Source of the DNA: Ascaphus truei
Taxonomy: Eukaryota; Chordata; Amphibia; Anura; Ascaphidae
Reading direction: 5' to 3'
Assembly (NCBI GenBank): GCA_036426205.1
Contig: CM071574.1
Span: 8,790,864 to 8,854,863 of the forward strand
DNA: 64,000 nucleotides
Shown: in pieces, positions 1-9,777 of the stretch
How positions within the stretch are numbered: the stretch's first letter is position 1
Layout of the letters: every line of letters starts with the position of its first letter
Translations under genes and position numbers: made by a program
The notes under the pieces: model-generated
Database searches by the model: none
What the model was told of the DNA's origin: nothing
What the model saw: only the letters and a program-made list of their open reading frames with translations

Positions 1-130
1 ACATAGATTCAGTTTCCCCAACCCCAGACACAGAGTTGCTTGCAGACCAAACCAATCCGTCTCAGGAAGCAGCCATTGTGTCAACACCAGATATGGAAGC
101 AGAAGACGACCTTTCAGACAAAGTGCACAG
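1..130 (+). CDS. UBXN4: UBXN4 exon a (3' part; acidic linker)
   Basis: Read from base 3 (ATA GAT TCA). It encodes an acidic Ser/Thr/Pro-rich linker ending EDDLSDKVHR, matching the region before the coiled coil. It ends phase 2 at CACAG|GTGCAG and joins exon b to complete an Arg codon. A second copy of the exon end with its donor lies 49 bp downstream (155-182). Confidence 0.8.
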
Positions 131-3100
131 GTGCAGAAAATAATCCTATATTTTACGACCTTTCAGACAAAGTGCACAGGTGTGTGACACCCAACAGATT
201 TTTGTTTGGTCTCCGTTATAGAGAAACGAGAACCTAAACTGCTACATAATCTCAGTGACAATAGGGCACTCTCGTTTATGAAGTGTTGTGTGAGTAGCAA
301 ACTTCAAGTAGAAAATTTGGATCACTTCCTTTTGACTCCTTTTATTTAAAGCCGCAATAACCCTCCCGTCCCCCAAAGCCTATTAGTTCAACTTGTATAA
401 TATATTAGTATATGGCCCCTGCACTTATTTGTTTTTTGTTTGTTTTTTTTTTAATTCAGATTTCCCTTTTAGTTTCCAATGTAACTTTTAGACGGCTCAA
501 TTTTAACCTCCCAGGCAGTAATATTTCAAACACTTGCATCAGATTTAAAAGATAAAAACCTTTACCTCTTTGGAAAGGGCAAGATGGAATACCTTAAAGC
601 TGCAGTTCAAGCAATATCCTACGTGTGTGTTTTTTTTTTTTTTTTTTACTTCTAGCGTTTAAAAAAAAAAGATTTTTAATGTATTTGAAGCATTTTTGTT
701 CATATAGCAACAGGTATACCCCACATTAACGTACGCAATGGGTCCAGAGTATGTATATAAAGCAAAAATGTACTTAAAGTGTAGCACTACCTTTTTCCCC
801 ACTTATCGATGCTTCGTACAGGTAGAGAGCCGGTATTGCTGTTCAGGACGTGCTGACAGGCGCATGCGTGAGCTGCCGTTTGCCTATTGGGCGAGGGGAA
901 TCAGGGCGTCACTACTACGGCAGTCTGTAGGGCAGAAAAAGTGTCCGTACTCGCGAAGCGAGCGTACGGACACGGGTATGGTGCTATTGAAAATATGTCC
1001 GTACTCGCGAGTGTACTTAAAGTGAGTGTCCTTAAACCGGGGTATGCCTGTACAAAGTCATACCCCGTTCCCCTACTGAAACAGCATCACCTTTTTGAGC
1101 TCTGCCCCCTTTAGCACTGAACCAATTGAATCTAGTGCCTGCCTGGTCACATGATCTTCCTCACAGAACTGTGGCTGTCAGTGCAGCAGAAGAGGACCCA
1201 AGATGCACTTGGTGAACCCGGAGCCAAATTTTCGCTGATCGATCACATGAGAACAGATCGATTGGCAATTTAGCTAATCACTTGTCAGTGTGGACATTGT
1301 AATGATGCACATATTGAATTAAAACACTTTTTTTTAAAGACCGCTTGAACTGCAGCTTTAAAGGAAGTAAGAAGATAAAATGGTGATCAATGCAGTCTGC
1401 GGCTTTAAAATAGACTTCCGAAAAAATACATGCTAATAAAATGCAGGCTGTGTGACTTATACAAATGTCGTCCCTTCTATGTTTGTGGAGTAAACCTCAC
1501 CAGTTACAGTCCCTTGTTTACATCTCCTAAATGTATCGTGCAGGAATTTTCCAGAACACCTCTTGCAGCTTTTCTTTTTGGGGCGATCCTCCCCCCAACC
1601 ACAAACATGAACACACAAATTAAAGAAAAAAGTGCACTGAGGAGCGTATAAAGGTTTTTATTGAAACATAGACTATTCAATTCTCATTTCCACGTGAGTA
1701 AATGCAGGCAGCTCCAGTCATAGTCCGTAAGCCAGAGCCAGCCTGTGTTTACTCACATGGAAGTGAGAATTGAGTTGTCTGTTTGAATACAAATCTTTTG
1801 TTCTCCCGCCTCGAGGCGCTTTTTTTCGCTTTTTGGAATAACACATAACATTTTATTTTGTTCAGGGTAACGAAGAAACTTGAAGAGCGTCGTGAACAGA
1901 GGAAGAAGGGTGAGGAACAGGTAATTTATTGAGGGCTTTATTCCTACTGTACATCAGCATTTGTAACAAAGACGCTCTCTATTTTTGCCAATACCTTTTT
2001 GAGGAGTATTTTCTTTCAGATATGATTTTAGTGTCACTACACGTAGATCTTTATCAGTTTCTTGTGTTACCCAGGCTTTTATGTAAACCAATTCTTACCG
2101 TATTACTGATGTGACTTGAACTTGTGTGTTTAAAATAAGCTCTTGCTAAACTATCCTTTAAAGCAACCTTCCTTCTGATCTGACATTAAAAAGACCTTTG
2201 GCATTTTAGAAGCTTTTTCTTTAAATGTATAAATGCCAAACCTATCCATTTTTCTTTTCATGTACTCTTTCAAATATGAACAGCACGTTTTGTACTATCC
2301 TGGGAAAAAGAGCTGGGTAGGGAGTACTCTGCACTCGAATGGACACAGATGTGGTGTATTACCAGCTCTTCCTCGATATCAACGAATATCCTAGAAAATA
2401 GATATAAGATAATGTACAGATGGTATTACACACCACGAAAACTGAAATAATGTTACCCAGGAACTTCCAATAAGTGCTGGAGAGGGTGTGAGGAGGTGGG
2501 AACAATGCTTCATATCTGGTTGGGAGTGGAAGATAATAGAGCAGTTTTGGGATATGATATTGAAACAGATTTTTAATATTACCAAGATTAGGGTCCCCAA
2601 CAACCCGAGTATTATATTGCTAAACAGAGAAGGGGTCAAGGGGCACAGAATTAGGACAGCTCTATTAATACTATGCTAGATGCAGCAAGGTGTGCCATCG
2701 CTGCCAACTGGGAAAAGCTGGAGGCGCCCGCTATGGGACAGTGGGAGTCGAGAGTATGGGCGGTCATTAAAATGGAACAATTATCAAGGATAACCACTGA
2801 CACTAGGTTAAAATGTGAACGATTTTGGCTGCCATGGTCAGAGTTTAATGCTAATAGAACACTGTGAGAGGATTTGAAAGTGGACTCTTGCCACAGTGAG
2901 AATAATAATAATAAGGATAACCCGGACTGTTCTAGTTTATTTAATTTTTTTCTTTGTCTATTTTATTTAATTTTTTATTTGTCTCATTGTTGGTCTTATG
3001 TTTTAATTAGTATCAATGCTGTCAGTTAATGTGTTATTGTATATCCGGTATGCTAATGTATAAATTAGTCTATATGATAATATACAATAAGTCTGAGTAT

Positions 3101-6100
3101 GGCTGACTGTAGATTGCAGAGTGAAAAGTGTAAAAACCCTGACATGGTTTAAGTTGTATTGTTTTTGTATAGGTTATTATAAATAATTTACAGGAAAAAA
3201 AAAAATATGTGCAGCACATGAAGACCAAATGTAGGGTCATAGTATTGCTGACACAAGTAGAAGAAAGTATCTATATCACTATATCATGCATACTATTCCA
3301 TGCAGACTGAGATAAAGAAAGAAATTGACAGGAGGAAAACTGGCAAAGAAATGCTAGAATATAAGAGAAAACAGGAAGACGACATGGCAAAGAGGGCTTT
3401 GGATGAAAGAAACCGAGAGAAGGCAGAAGATAAAGCGGCCTTGGATCGAATTAGGCAACAGATAGCCCAGGTATGTCTGTGTTCATGGTTACTATTGCTC
3501 TGGAACAGACTCGAATGTGTCCATGTCGGCTCAATAGCTCAGATGAAGTTTGTCTTTTTAAAGGTGCAATCCCACATCGTCGAGCACAAAACAAAAAAAT
3601 GACAAGCCTCTTACTGGCTTTCATAAACACATCTGACAATACTAATAGCAAAGGTTTGGGCTGTTTACTCATTTTTGGAAAGGAGTTGAGTTTCTTAGGG
3701 GCCTGTGAGAGGAGTGTTTGCCAATCCAGTGTTCTGCACCACTACCTATGTAATCCAATCTGCCCATTTCATAAGCACTCACCAAAACATTCCAAAACCC
3801 GCAGACCTACTTCCTCTGCCAGTATTTGTTTTAGCACCCATTATCTAAAAGTGCATGTTATTTAATATTACGATGTCTGTCACCATCGGCATTATCATTT
3901 AATTACATATATGCACTGCAATTACCAGTGCATCATGTGGAAATGTGATGTTTTGTTTTTTTAAATTACATTTGCCACATCTGCAATCCTGAACATGTGA
4001 ACTCATTTTTTTTTGGAGCATGCTCGATAACCCCCCATCCCCCGAGGATCTGTTTAATATTTTAGCTGAAATGACATCGCTTTTTTTTAATTATTATTCT
4101 GAGGGAAATACATGAGGAAAAGTAAATCTGTACTTTAGAAATTCTGCTCAATACAAAGCATGTTATCCAGGGACAAGTAGGTAAGGGAATCCAGTACTCC
4201 AGGTGCCAGCAGTATGATGGTGCTCGGTTCGGCACTAAAGGAGTGAAATGTCATAAAAAGACAGAGAAATAGTAAGGTGTCTTGTCGATTTTAATCTAAT
4301 CTACTACAGGCGTGGCCAACTCCAGTCCTCAAGGGCCACCGACAGGCCAGGTTTCAGGATATCCTTGCTTCAGCACAGGTGGCTCAGTCGAAGACTGAAG
4401 CAGGGGTATCCTGAAAACCTGGCCTGTCGGTGGCCCTTGAGGACTGGAGTTGGCCACGCCTGATCTACTAGGTCTAGTTCTTCAGATATGTCCGTTTTAG
4501 AATTTGAGCTGATTGTGCTGGGTCCTGTTTTGAAGGATCGAGCTGACAGAGCTGCCCGCTTTGCCAATTCGAAGAAAGAGTCGGATGCTTTGAAAGCGGC
4601 AGAATTGCAGGCACGGCAGGCTGAGATGGAAGCCAGACGCGAAGCTGCGCTGAAGGAAAGAAGGTACTGGACTGCGTTCCAGGCATTTTTTTTGTTTCCG
4701 TTTTGGAGTTTAGACTTTCAGTGCTGAAAGTGACAGTCTGATCATGTTTTATATATTTATCGTTAAATTATAACGTATACATTGTTTTTATAAAGGCTTC
4801 TGGGGAGGGGGGGTTTGCTGCTTTAACATATGACCTAATTTTGTGCAGTACAATAGCCAGAATACAGTTCCGACTTCCCGATGGATCTTCCTTGACTAAC
4901 CAGTTCCCATCAGAATCCCGTCTTGAGGAAGCAAGACAGTTTGTTGCGCAGGTAAAGGAGTACACCAAATATTTGTTCAAGTAGCAGCGTCTGGGATGAG
5001 AGAGAACAAATGTTTAAAGTTAAGATAAAAGAAGGTTAATGTGAAGGGGAGAATTCTAATTTGTTTTTATATTTAAATCTTCGCTTTGTCCTGTTTTCAG
5101 TGCTGCACCTCAGTTTGCATTGAACTTTATATCAGAATGTTTCATCTTTGTACTAAAACTGTGTACAGTATACAGTTTGTATATGCATTTCTTTATACAC
5201 TGTTAAGACATTGATATATAGACAGCTACCTTTCATATCTTTGTTTTGAATGTTTTAAACACTTAAAAAAAAAAAAGCATCATTTATGCTCAGAGCCCTG
5301 TGTGTGTCTAAAGATGAATTTGAAATGTACAATATTAGACATCTATACACTTATTGCTTACACAACCACTTTTCTTGCTTACAGACAGTTGGCAACAGCT
5401 ACGGCAATTTTTCTTTAGCGACTATGTTTCCTCGGAGGGAATTTACTGAGGAGGATTATGAGAAGTCGCTGCTCTCTTTGGAACTTGCGCCCAGTGCATC
5501 AATAGTACTTCTGCCGGTACGTTGTGTGTTTTTTCCTTTTGCTGTATTTTGCTTCTGTAAAGTGTTATTGAGCTGTCAAGAACCCCAAATCATGTGATTT
5601 TTGTGTGACTGTTTTAAGGTTACCCTGATGAGCTAGTAAGCCATATTGCCCATCTGTTTAATAATATAGAACCTGTTTTTCAATGTAGTGTGCACCTGCC
5701 CAATAGGAGCCTACACATTCAAATGACATGTGAGCAGTTTCCTCTAATGCAGATATGTATGTTTTATAATCTGCTTTAACAAGAAAACGTGCCAGGATAG
5801 CAAACAAGGAGTATGTGGGTACTAAAAAAAGGAGGAATGAGTTCGAACATCACACGGGGCATGGGATCTCAACTTCAGTCCTCAACACCCCTCCCCCCAA
5901 CAGGTCAGTTTCAGCATATTCCTGCATCACTGAGCCACTGATTGAGCCAGCTGTGCTGAAGCTGGGAGTGATTGAGCCACCTGTGCTGAAGCAGGGATAT
6001 CCTGAAAACTTGACCTCTTGCAGGGGGAGCTTAAAGACTGTAATAGAGTAAATTATAAATTGAGCAGACTAGGACCCAGATCCGCAATAAGCGTTCTAAA

Positions 6101-7683
6101 GCTTAGCCCTCTTATATGGATGTGGGCCTAGTTGAGCCAAATGCTCCTTCTACACTGTTGTCGGCATATCTTGTACGCACTTCAGCATGATTTTGTTAAC
6201 CTCTCAAATGCTGGAGAATGCAACTTTGATTTCACTTAAAGAACATACTTTGTCAAGGCCAAAGCTTTCAGCATTGGTGGTTAAATATTTTTATCTTTTC
6301 ATATTCTTTATTTATAACGCAGCGCTTTTACGGATATAATATACAAAATAATGTGAAATGTAATGCCAAAAAAATGTGCACCATGTATAAATAGATACAG
6401 ATACTAAAAAGATGTTAATCTTTTCAGGACAAGGACTCTGTTCTATCTGTGTTTCCTTTTCCAAACGATATAAATGTTCCCTCTGTGTGATTTAGGCGGG
6501 GAGACCTGCTCGAGCTGTGGTACAGTCTTCGGAAGGAGGTCTCTGGACCATACTTGGTCCAATACTATATCCCCTCCTAGCAGTTTGGCGATTGCTGAGC
6601 AACTTCTTATTCACCAGCCCTCCCCCCTCACAAAGTACAGCCAGATCAGCACATCAGCAACAAGACAGTACAAATCCATCGCAATCCAGCAGCTCTGAGC
6701 CAGACAGGTACGTACATGGGAGCTTAATCAGACCAGTAAACACCAGTTTATAAGTGGAGACCTCTGTAACACACGGGCATGTGGCTCGGGCTCTAGGCTG
6801 GGAAAAAAAAGTAGCTTAGGTGAGCCGATAACTGTCCTCGATAACCCCCACGTAACCGTGAGACCTTGCTGTGCTCTTTAATGATACTAAGCATCTGTCC
6901 ACACCCAAATCACTTTTTTTCTTTTGCGAAAAAAATCTCACGTAGAGGCGCAAAGACTGTCATTTTGTGTTACCTGCCTCTCAAAAGGAAACAAAAGGGC
7001 CTTTACAGGTTTAATATATTAGATTCGTATTTGATGGTTGGGTATCTGGAAGACTTCATCAGTTGGAGAATGAAGAGTAAATCACTTTTATTGGCTTCTG
7101 ACAAATAGCAGCAGTTTGAGGTGAATGTGTGTAAATGTGCCGTTTATTCTTAGTATTGCTTTACACTACGAAATGTTAGGGTTACACATTAGTCATTACA
7201 GTAAAAATCAGAATAAATACCAACACATTGAATGGAAGCAAGAATTATAAATAAACATTTTGTTCCCTAAATATGGCTATCGTCAAGGTATGTTTATTTC
7301 CTAAAAAATATATTTGCTTTCATTTAATTTGTTGGTGTGGTTTAGAATTCTAATCCTTCAGATTTCCTTCATCCAAGAGGACTCTATACTAGTAAGCTAT
7401 CTTGTTAAAAACTCCCCCAGTGTGCTGGGTGGAGAGAGAGAGGAGAGAGCGTAATTACCTGTAATGTGGTGATCAAAATGAGCTGAGATCTGCATTCTTT
7501 CTCCTCTCCCTCCCCCCACTCTCATCATCATCATCATCCGTCTCTAGAGAAACTACTCGGAAAAGAGTGCTTGAAAAACGTGCCGAGGACTTCAAAAAAG
7601 AAGGCAAAATCTATAGGTTGAGAACTCAGGATGATGAAGATGAAAATAATACTTGGAATGGAAATTCAACACAGCAGATGTAG
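1..7683 (+). CDS. UBXN4: UBX domain-containing protein 4, C-terminal part (partial at window edge)
   Basis: Spliced gene entering from the left edge. The coding exons join in one frame: 1-130, 1866-1920, 3306-3470, 4536-4663, 4849-4951, 5385-5516, 6496-6707, 7548-7683 (stop TAG). UBXN4 (erasin) is an ER-membrane adaptor that binds p97/VCP through its UBX domain and promotes ER-associated degradation. In order the sequence shows an acidic Ser/Thr linker, a long charged helix (TKKLEERREQ, then a Lys/Arg/Glu-rich exon), the UBX beta-grasp fold (STIARIQFRLPDGSS to APSASIVLLP), a hydrophobic membrane hairpin (WTILGPILYPLLAVWRLLSN) and a C-terminal tail ending NGNSTQQM. This order and the final residues match vertebrate UBXN4. 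The N-terminal thioredoxin-like part lies outside the window. It is convergent with LCT, as in human. A MITE sits in the 3'UTR. Confidence 0.95.
106..182 (+). repeat. Duplicated exon end and splice donor in UBXN4
   Basis: The 28 bases at 106-133, covering the last 25 exonic bases and the GTG of the donor, recur at 155-182, offset 49 bp. Use of the second donor would run into TAA four codons after the first donor, so the first is taken as functional. Confidence 0.85.
711..1050 (+). mobile_element. TA-target MITE (CAGGCATACCCC family)
   Basis: Terminal inverted repeat CAGGTATACCCCACATTAA on the left, and its counterpart ending GGGGTATGCCTG followed by TA on the right. The internal sequence matches the element at 46351-46682. 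A nested hairpin (TGTCCGTACTCGCGA and its complement) lies near 939-976. TA targets suggest a Tc1/mariner-type origin. No transposase. Lies in a UBXN4 intron. Confidence 0.7.
1866..1920 (+). CDS. UBXN4: UBXN4 exon b (start of coiled coil)
   Basis: Acceptor TTTTGTTCAG, donor CAG|GTAATT. Encodes VTKKLEERREQRKKGEEQ, the start of the charged helix. 55 nt; phase 2 in, phase 0 out. Confidence 0.9.
2345..3205 (+). mobile_element. L1-type LINE, 3' end (ORF2 C-terminal remnant)
   Basis: A broken + strand frame reads like the end of an L1-clade ORF2: NRYKIMYRWYYTPRKLK, then a CWRGC...LHIW zinc-knuckle-like segment, then MLDAARCAIAANWEKLEAP and a C-terminus at about 2864. It ends in an A-rich tail near 3193-3205. 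Stops and frame shifts break it. The 5' part is missing. Lies in a UBXN4 intron. Confidence 0.7.
3306..3470 (+). CDS. UBXN4: UBXN4 exon c (charged helix)
   Basis: Acceptor CCATGCAG, donor CAG|GTATGT. 55 codons of a Lys/Glu/Arg-rich helix with the conserved RRKTGKEML and RNREKAEDKAA blocks. Phase 0 at both ends. Confidence 0.93.
4307..4462 (+). mobile_element. hAT-type foldback MITE
   Basis: Near-palindromic element with termini CAGGCGTGGCCAACTCCAG and its complement. It is flanked by a perfect 8-bp target duplication ATCTACTA (4299-4306 and 4463-4470), which assigns the family to the hAT superfamily. At least ten relatives occur in the window. Confidence 0.88.
4536..4663 (+). CDS. UBXN4: UBXN4 exon d (end of helix)
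   Basis: Starts DRADRAARFANSKKES after a TTTTGAAG acceptor and ends KERR at AAG|GTACTG. 128 nt, phase 0 in, phase 2 out. A hAT-type MITE lies 73 bp upstream in the intron. Confidence 0.9.
4849..4951 (+). CDS. UBXN4: UBXN4 exon e (UBX domain, first part)
   Basis: Acceptor TTTTGTGCAG, donor CGCAG|GTAAAG. Encodes STIARIQFRLPDGSSLTNQF and onward to EEARQFVAQ, the first strands and helix of the UBX fold. 103 nt, phase 2 in, phase 0 out. Confidence 0.95.
4952..5384 (+). other. UBXN4 intron, nothing recognised
   Basis: AT-rich intron sequence. No repeat, RNA gene or open frame could be supported. Confidence 0.5.
5385..5516 (+). CDS. UBXN4: UBXN4 exon f (UBX domain, second part)
   Basis: Acceptor TTGCTTACAG, donor CCG|GTACGT. 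44 codons including the FPRREF segment, where UBX proteins carry the p97-contacting FPR loop (here MFPRREF), and closing with SASIVLLP. Phase 0 at both ends. Confidence 0.95.
5857..6042 (+). mobile_element. hAT-type foldback MITE, degenerate
   Basis: Contains the family landmarks AACTTCAGTCCTCAA, GAGCCACCTGTGCTGAAGC and AGGGATATCCTGAAAAC, but the ends are eroded and no target duplication is visible. The rest of this UBXN4 intron (5517-6495) shows only weak AT-rich sequence. Confidence 0.7.
6496..6707 (+). CDS. UBXN4: UBXN4 exon g (membrane hairpin)
   Basis: Acceptor TGTGATTTAG, donor GACAG|GTACGT. Encodes AGRPARAVVQSSEGG, then a hydrophobic stretch (ILGPILYPLLAVW) followed by a Ser/Pro-rich linker. 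212 nt, phase 0 in, phase 2 out. Confidence 0.92.
6708..7547 (+). other. Last UBXN4 intron, nothing recognised
   Basis: No mobile element or RNA recognised. It ends in a long pyrimidine tract with a short CAT repeat just before the acceptor at 7547. Confidence 0.5.
7548..7683 (+). CDS. UBXN4: UBXN4 last coding exon
   Basis: Pyrimidine-rich acceptor ending CCGTCTCTAG. Encodes RKRVLEKRAEDFKKEGKIYR to NGNSTQQM and stop TAG at 7681-7683, the conserved C-terminus of the family. Confidence 0.95.
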
Positions 7684-8150
7684 ATTGATGAAGTTATGTA
7701 CTATAACAGGTGGGCAACTTCAGTCCTCGAGAACCACCTCGAGGTCAATGAATCACCTGTGCTGAAGCAGGGATATGCTTAAAACCTGACCTGTTGGTTG
7801 CCCTTCAGGACCGTAGTTGCCCACCCCTGTACAATAAGCTTTTAATTTGATTCAGCCACATGTCCGCAGAATAAGCGCCTATATTTAGGCACATTCATAA
7901 TGCTACTAATACTTAGTGTGGTGCATGAAAAAAAATGGTTCTTCACCCAGCGGTGGTCAAATAGATACAATTTCTTTACTACAGCTGCTTAATGTATGGT
8001 ATTTCTTCTATATATTATAAGCTTATGATACAGACATGATTTCAGGATTATTATTGTTTAGCATTTCAGACATGCTAGCCCTGCTACACTTTGAAACTGT
8101 TCCGACTGCAGCAATTTTGGGCTGAATAAAGACTTTGCTACATTAGTGTA
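7684..8150 (+). terminator. UBXN4 3'UTR with poly(A) signal
   Basis: AATAAA at 8126-8131, about 445 bp after the stop, is the first canonical polyadenylation signal. The UTR contains a hAT-type foldback MITE (7707-7829), so a transcript would carry a hairpin. Confidence 0.65.
7707..7829 (+). mobile_element. hAT-type MITE in UBXN4 3'UTR
   Basis: Starts CAGGTGGGCAACTTCAGTCC and ends GTTGCCCACCCCTG. The flanks TACTATAA and TACAATAA form a 7-of-8 target duplication. The arms are complementary, so the transcript would fold back here. Confidence 0.8.
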
Positions 8151-8704
8151 ATGCAGCCTTTTTGAGAATGAAGATGGTAGACGTACATTCAGATAACTTA
8201 TTTATATTGACCTTTTCGCTTTCTCCTGTAAAAGCGAGCTGCTGCTTGCAGTTTTTCACCCTCAATTTTCTGACGTTCCCAATAAAAATTTTCAACAAAC
8301 CGCCTTCATCTTTGATTACTTTGATAACTCCGCCATACGAACTGTCGGTGTCTGGTGTGCTCATTTATTAATGTTTGCTAGGCTATTTCATAAAACACAA
8401 GTTACAGTATGCAAGTAAACTTCGCTGCCATAGAAACGACCAATGCATTACAAAGCCATTTGTTGCTTGCCTTTCTGATAGTGAAGTTGTTTTTCATGGT
8501 GTGATGTGACAAAAGATTCATTGAAGTAAACAATTTAGAATTTATTTCCTTGCCTTCTATTGCAATATTAATGCAGTTTCGACGTACATTTATTTGAAGT
8601 AAAAATGACCTTACAAACAATGATTTATTAAACTAAGAGACACTGACATATCCAGAACCGTGTATAGTATCTGACTTCATGTTCGGGTTCTTTACCTGAA
8701 AAAG

Positions 8705-8818
8705 TAAGTCAGACAAAAATGGATAAAAAGGGGAATATGCCCCCTGCAACTAACGCGTTTCACGAAATGCGTTAGTTGCAGGGGGCATATTCCCCTTTAT
8801 CTATTTTTGTCTGACTTA
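8705..8818. repeat. Near-perfect 54-bp hairpin
   Basis: Arm 8705-8760 and arm 8765-8818 are almost perfectly complementary with a four-base loop (CACG). The tip contains ACGCGTTTC, the complement of the GAAACGCGT motif seen in PLE-associated ribozyme-like folds, which suggests derivation from a PLE terminal repeat. Present only in the first LCT 3' copy. Confidence 0.75.
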
Positions 8819-9299
8819 ATAAAACATTTTTCTACAAACAGCACAGTCCAGCCTTATATATTTTTGCACAGCAGTGCCCGCTGATTCTTTCTTCGTTGAG
8901 AGGTGTTTGTCTGCGTGATTATACAGCCAGGAGCACGCCTACCCGGATGGAGTTTTGAAATGCAGTAAGTGACTCTTCATTACTATTACCGGAGCTGCCC
9001 CAGGTGAATTGGCCATATATATGCGGGACTGTATACATAGGGGTCCGGTGCTGGTTGAGATATTTTCCCCGGTCATCCCTTCTCCTTCGCTAGGCCACTT
9101 CCCTCACTAGGGGTTCAAGTTGATTACCACAAGCTTCGTTCATTTATTGATTCATATTACTACTATGACTCCCTAACATCCGGATGCATTTGCAAAAGTA
9201 ATATACTATATACTGTTGGATCGCATACTCTGCAGCGCTTGTCATTTTGGGGGGACCGCTTACCCCAGTTTCTTTTTCATTTACTGTGCATGGGGTAGA

Positions 9300-9436
9300 C
9301 AAGGGGGAGCAAGTCCAGTCCTCAAGGGCCACCAACAGGTCAGGTTATCAATGACTGGGCCACTTGTGCTGAAGCAGGGATAACCTAAAAACCTGACCTG
9401 TTGGTGGCCCTTGAAGACTAGACTTGCCCACCCCTG
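9300..9436 (+). mobile_element. hAT-type MITE, shared by both LCT 3' copies
   Basis: Family landmarks AGTCCTCAAGGGCCACCAAC and TGTGCTGAAGCAGGGATAAC. The same element with the same flanks is at 61140-61276, so it predates the duplication. Confidence 0.85.
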
Positions 9437-9556
9437 ATGTAGATCAAGCCTCTATATGTATTGTTTTAGTGCACGCAGTTTGGTTTCAGAATAACAAGTA
9501 GAGCAGTATTTGCAAGCATAAAGACCGTGTGAAATGTTACAATGCAGATTCTTAAT

Positions 9557-9777
9557 CTAAAATAATTCTGCTTCCTTCAGTTTTTTTAATATCTTCCTGT
9601 ACATAAAGGAAAACAAGATAATGCCTAAAACGGACGCCAGCAACAGTGAAAACAGCACGTACAAAGCGGTCTTTGCATCTGACGTAGATATTTGTAATCC
9701 AAGAAAGTCCACTGTTCCACTTTGATTATCCTTTGTGGTGGGATCTACACGAGTGGTTGTAGTCGCAGTTGTACCTA
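9557..9777 (-). CDS. LCT: LCT exon 17 (membrane anchor)
   Basis: Acceptor TTTTACCCCCCCAG. A Thr-rich stalk, then [20 protein letters not shown] and a hydrophobic span ([17 protein letters not shown]), then a short basic tail [13 protein letters not shown] and TAG at 9559-9557. A second copy is at 63521-63744. Confidence 0.93.

Larger units (their letters stand above)
8326..9556 (-). promoter_or_regulatory. LCT 3'UTR and downstream, duplicated at 60.5-61.4 kb
   Basis: Several - strand AATAAA signals are present (complements at 8364-8369, 8541-8546, 8589-8594, 8624-8629 and 9143-9148); which one is used cannot be told. The blocks 8326-8696 and 9278-9556 recur almost unchanged at about 60472-60856 and 61118-61430. 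Between them each copy holds different DNA, so the two copies gained separate insertions. Confidence 0.55.

Noticed and set aside
8143..8364. Short - strand frame beginning MSTPDTDSS
   Set aside because: Has a true ATG, but only its first part is shared with the second copy at 60.5 kb and the rest diverges; no family seen.
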